A stretch of DNA of 64,000 nt. Origin: Hydrogenophaga sp. BPS33 (GTDB taxonomy: Bacteria; Pseudomonadota; Gammaproteobacteria; Burkholderiales; Burkholderiaceae_C). Below are positions 63,333-64,000 of the stretch, in pieces. Location: the NCBI RefSeq assembly GCF_009859475.1, contig NZ_CP044549.1:4030001-4094000 (forward strand), in the 5' to 3' direction. Position 1 is the first letter of the stretch; every line of letters begins with the position of its first letter. The position numbers and the translations under genes are program-made. Under the pieces are notes generated by a model. It worked only from the letters and a program-made list of their open reading frames with translations. It was not told where the DNA came from and did not search any database.

Positions 63333-64000
63333 GGATTGCCCAGCGCGCGCAGCGCGTCGAGCCGTTCTACGTGATGGAGCTGGCCAAGGCCGCCTCCGCC
63401 ATGGACGCGCAGGCCGGTCCCGCCGATCGGCCGATGATTTACCTCAACATCGGCGAGCCTGATTTCACGGCGCCTGCGCTGGTCACCCAGGCCGCCAAGC
63501 GCGCCATTCAGGCCGGCCGCAGCCAGTACACCCCCGCCACCGGCCTGCCCGCGCTTCGCGAGGCCATCAGTGGCTGGTATGCCACCCGCTTTGGCCTGCA
63601 CATCGACCCGGCACGCATCGTCGTCACCGCCGGTGCGTCGGCCGCGCTGCAACTGGCTTGCCTGGCCCTCATCGAGGCGGGCGACGAAGTGCTCATGCCC
63701 GACCCGAGCTACCCCTGCAACCGGCAGTTCGTGCAAGCGGCAGAAGGGCGCGCGGTGCTGATCCCCTCGGGTCCGGCGCAACGCTTCCAGTTGAGCGCCG
63801 AGCAGGTGGAGGCCGCCTGGAAGCCGTCGACACGCGGCGTGCTGCTGGCCTCCCCGTCCAACCCCACCGGCACGAGCATTGCGCGCGACGAGCTCGAACG
63901 CATCGCGCGCTTCGTGCGTGCCAAAGGCGGCATCACGCTGGTGGACGAGATCTACCTCGGCCTGAGTTTCGAGGAAGCGTACGGACACAGCGCCCTGGGC
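63329..64000 (+). CDS. class I/II PLP aminotransferase, 5' part (3' end outside window)
   Basis: The first 224 codons are present. They show the aminotransferase large domain: N-I-G-E-P-D-F near residue 40, [25 protein letters not shown] (PLP phosphate site) and S-P-S-N-P-T-G-T. The PLP lysine lies beyond the window end. In related genomes the gene after nusB is annotated as a pyridoxal-dependent aminotransferase of unproven substrate. It starts on the nusB stop. Confidence 0.92.
   Translation, partial: MRIAQRAQRVEPFYVMELAKAASAMDAQAGPADRPMIYLNIGEPDFTAPALVTQAAKRAIQAGRSQYTPATGLPALREAISGWYATRFGLHIDPARIVVTAGASAALQLACLALIEAGDEVLMPDPSYPCNRQFVQAAEGRAVLIPSGPAQRFQLSAEQVEAAWKPSTRGVLLASPSNPTGTSIARDELERIARFVRAKGGITLVDEIYLGLSFEEAYGHSALG

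Overview
The window is a GC-rich chromosomal segment of a beta-proteobacterium, most probably a member of the Burkholderiales family Comamonadaceae. The signs are several Bug-type periplasmic receptors, the housekeeping block cysS - alkA-like - accA - tilS - lysC - tRNA-Ser, the order glyA - nrdR - minor pilins - ribD - ribE - ribBA-like - ribH - nusB, and short GC-rich palindromic repeats of a kind common in that family. The genus cannot be fixed from the sequence alone.

Layout. 1-4.1 kb: the end of a LysR-type regulator, then an iron-uptake pair (AraC/PchR-like regulator and TonB-dependent receptor), each with a Fur-box-like site in front. 4.1-12.7 kb: a tightly packed one-strand catabolic cluster containing a flavin hydroxylase, a gentisate-dioxygenase-like double cupin, a fumarylacetoacetase-family hydrolase, a KstD/fumarate-reductase-like flavoprotein, a dinucleotide-binding oxidoreductase, a SnoaL-like protein, a TetR regulator and two orphan Bug receptors. 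12.7-13.3 kb: two nested inverted-repeat elements. 13.3-18.7 kb: a complete tripartite tricarboxylate transporter (tctCBA) divergent from its two-component system (tctDE). 18.7-23 kb: hslR, a TetR-type operator/promoter with no gene behind it, an enoyl-CoA hydratase pseudogene with an internal in-frame deletion, a DMT exporter and a TPR/2OG-Fe(II) oxygenase fusion. 23.1-28.7 kb: tRNA-Ser(GCU) and the minus-strand housekeeping block. 28.9-34.3 kb: an envelope operon with overlapping genes (TPR/NTF2-like protein, L,D-transpeptidase, ppiA, ppiB, lpxH, mtfA-like). 34.3-40.9 kb: two large minus-strand proteins, DUF349 and DUF748/AsmA-like. 40.9-41.4 kb: a probable structured non-coding RNA with its own terminator. 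41.4-64 kb: a lytic transglycosylase, a ZTP (pfl) riboswitch in front of glyA, nrdR, two complete tandem sets of fimT-pilV-pilW-pilX-pilY1-pilE, then riboflavin biosynthesis, nusB and the start of an aminotransferase.

How the parts work together. The catabolic cluster has the logic of a gentisate-type ring-cleavage route: flavin ring hydroxylation, extradiol cleavage by a cupin, C-C hydrolysis. It carries no recognisable maleylpyruvate isomerase, and its substrate is unknown. Its Bug receptors have no membrane partners beside them and might use the TctAB pair nearby. The two pilin sets each supply a full minor-pilin tip complex plus a PilY1 adhesin. The two PilY1 proteins have lost opposite parts: the first keeps the calcium loop of the beta-propeller but has no MIDAS in the vWA domain, and the second keeps the MIDAS but has lost all four Asp of the calcium loop.

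The items most worth a second look are the complementary PilY1 pair, the catabolic cluster, the structured RNA near 41.1 kb, and the orphan operator next to the deleted enoyl-CoA hydratase. No CRISPR array, rRNA operon, transposase or prophage gene was seen.
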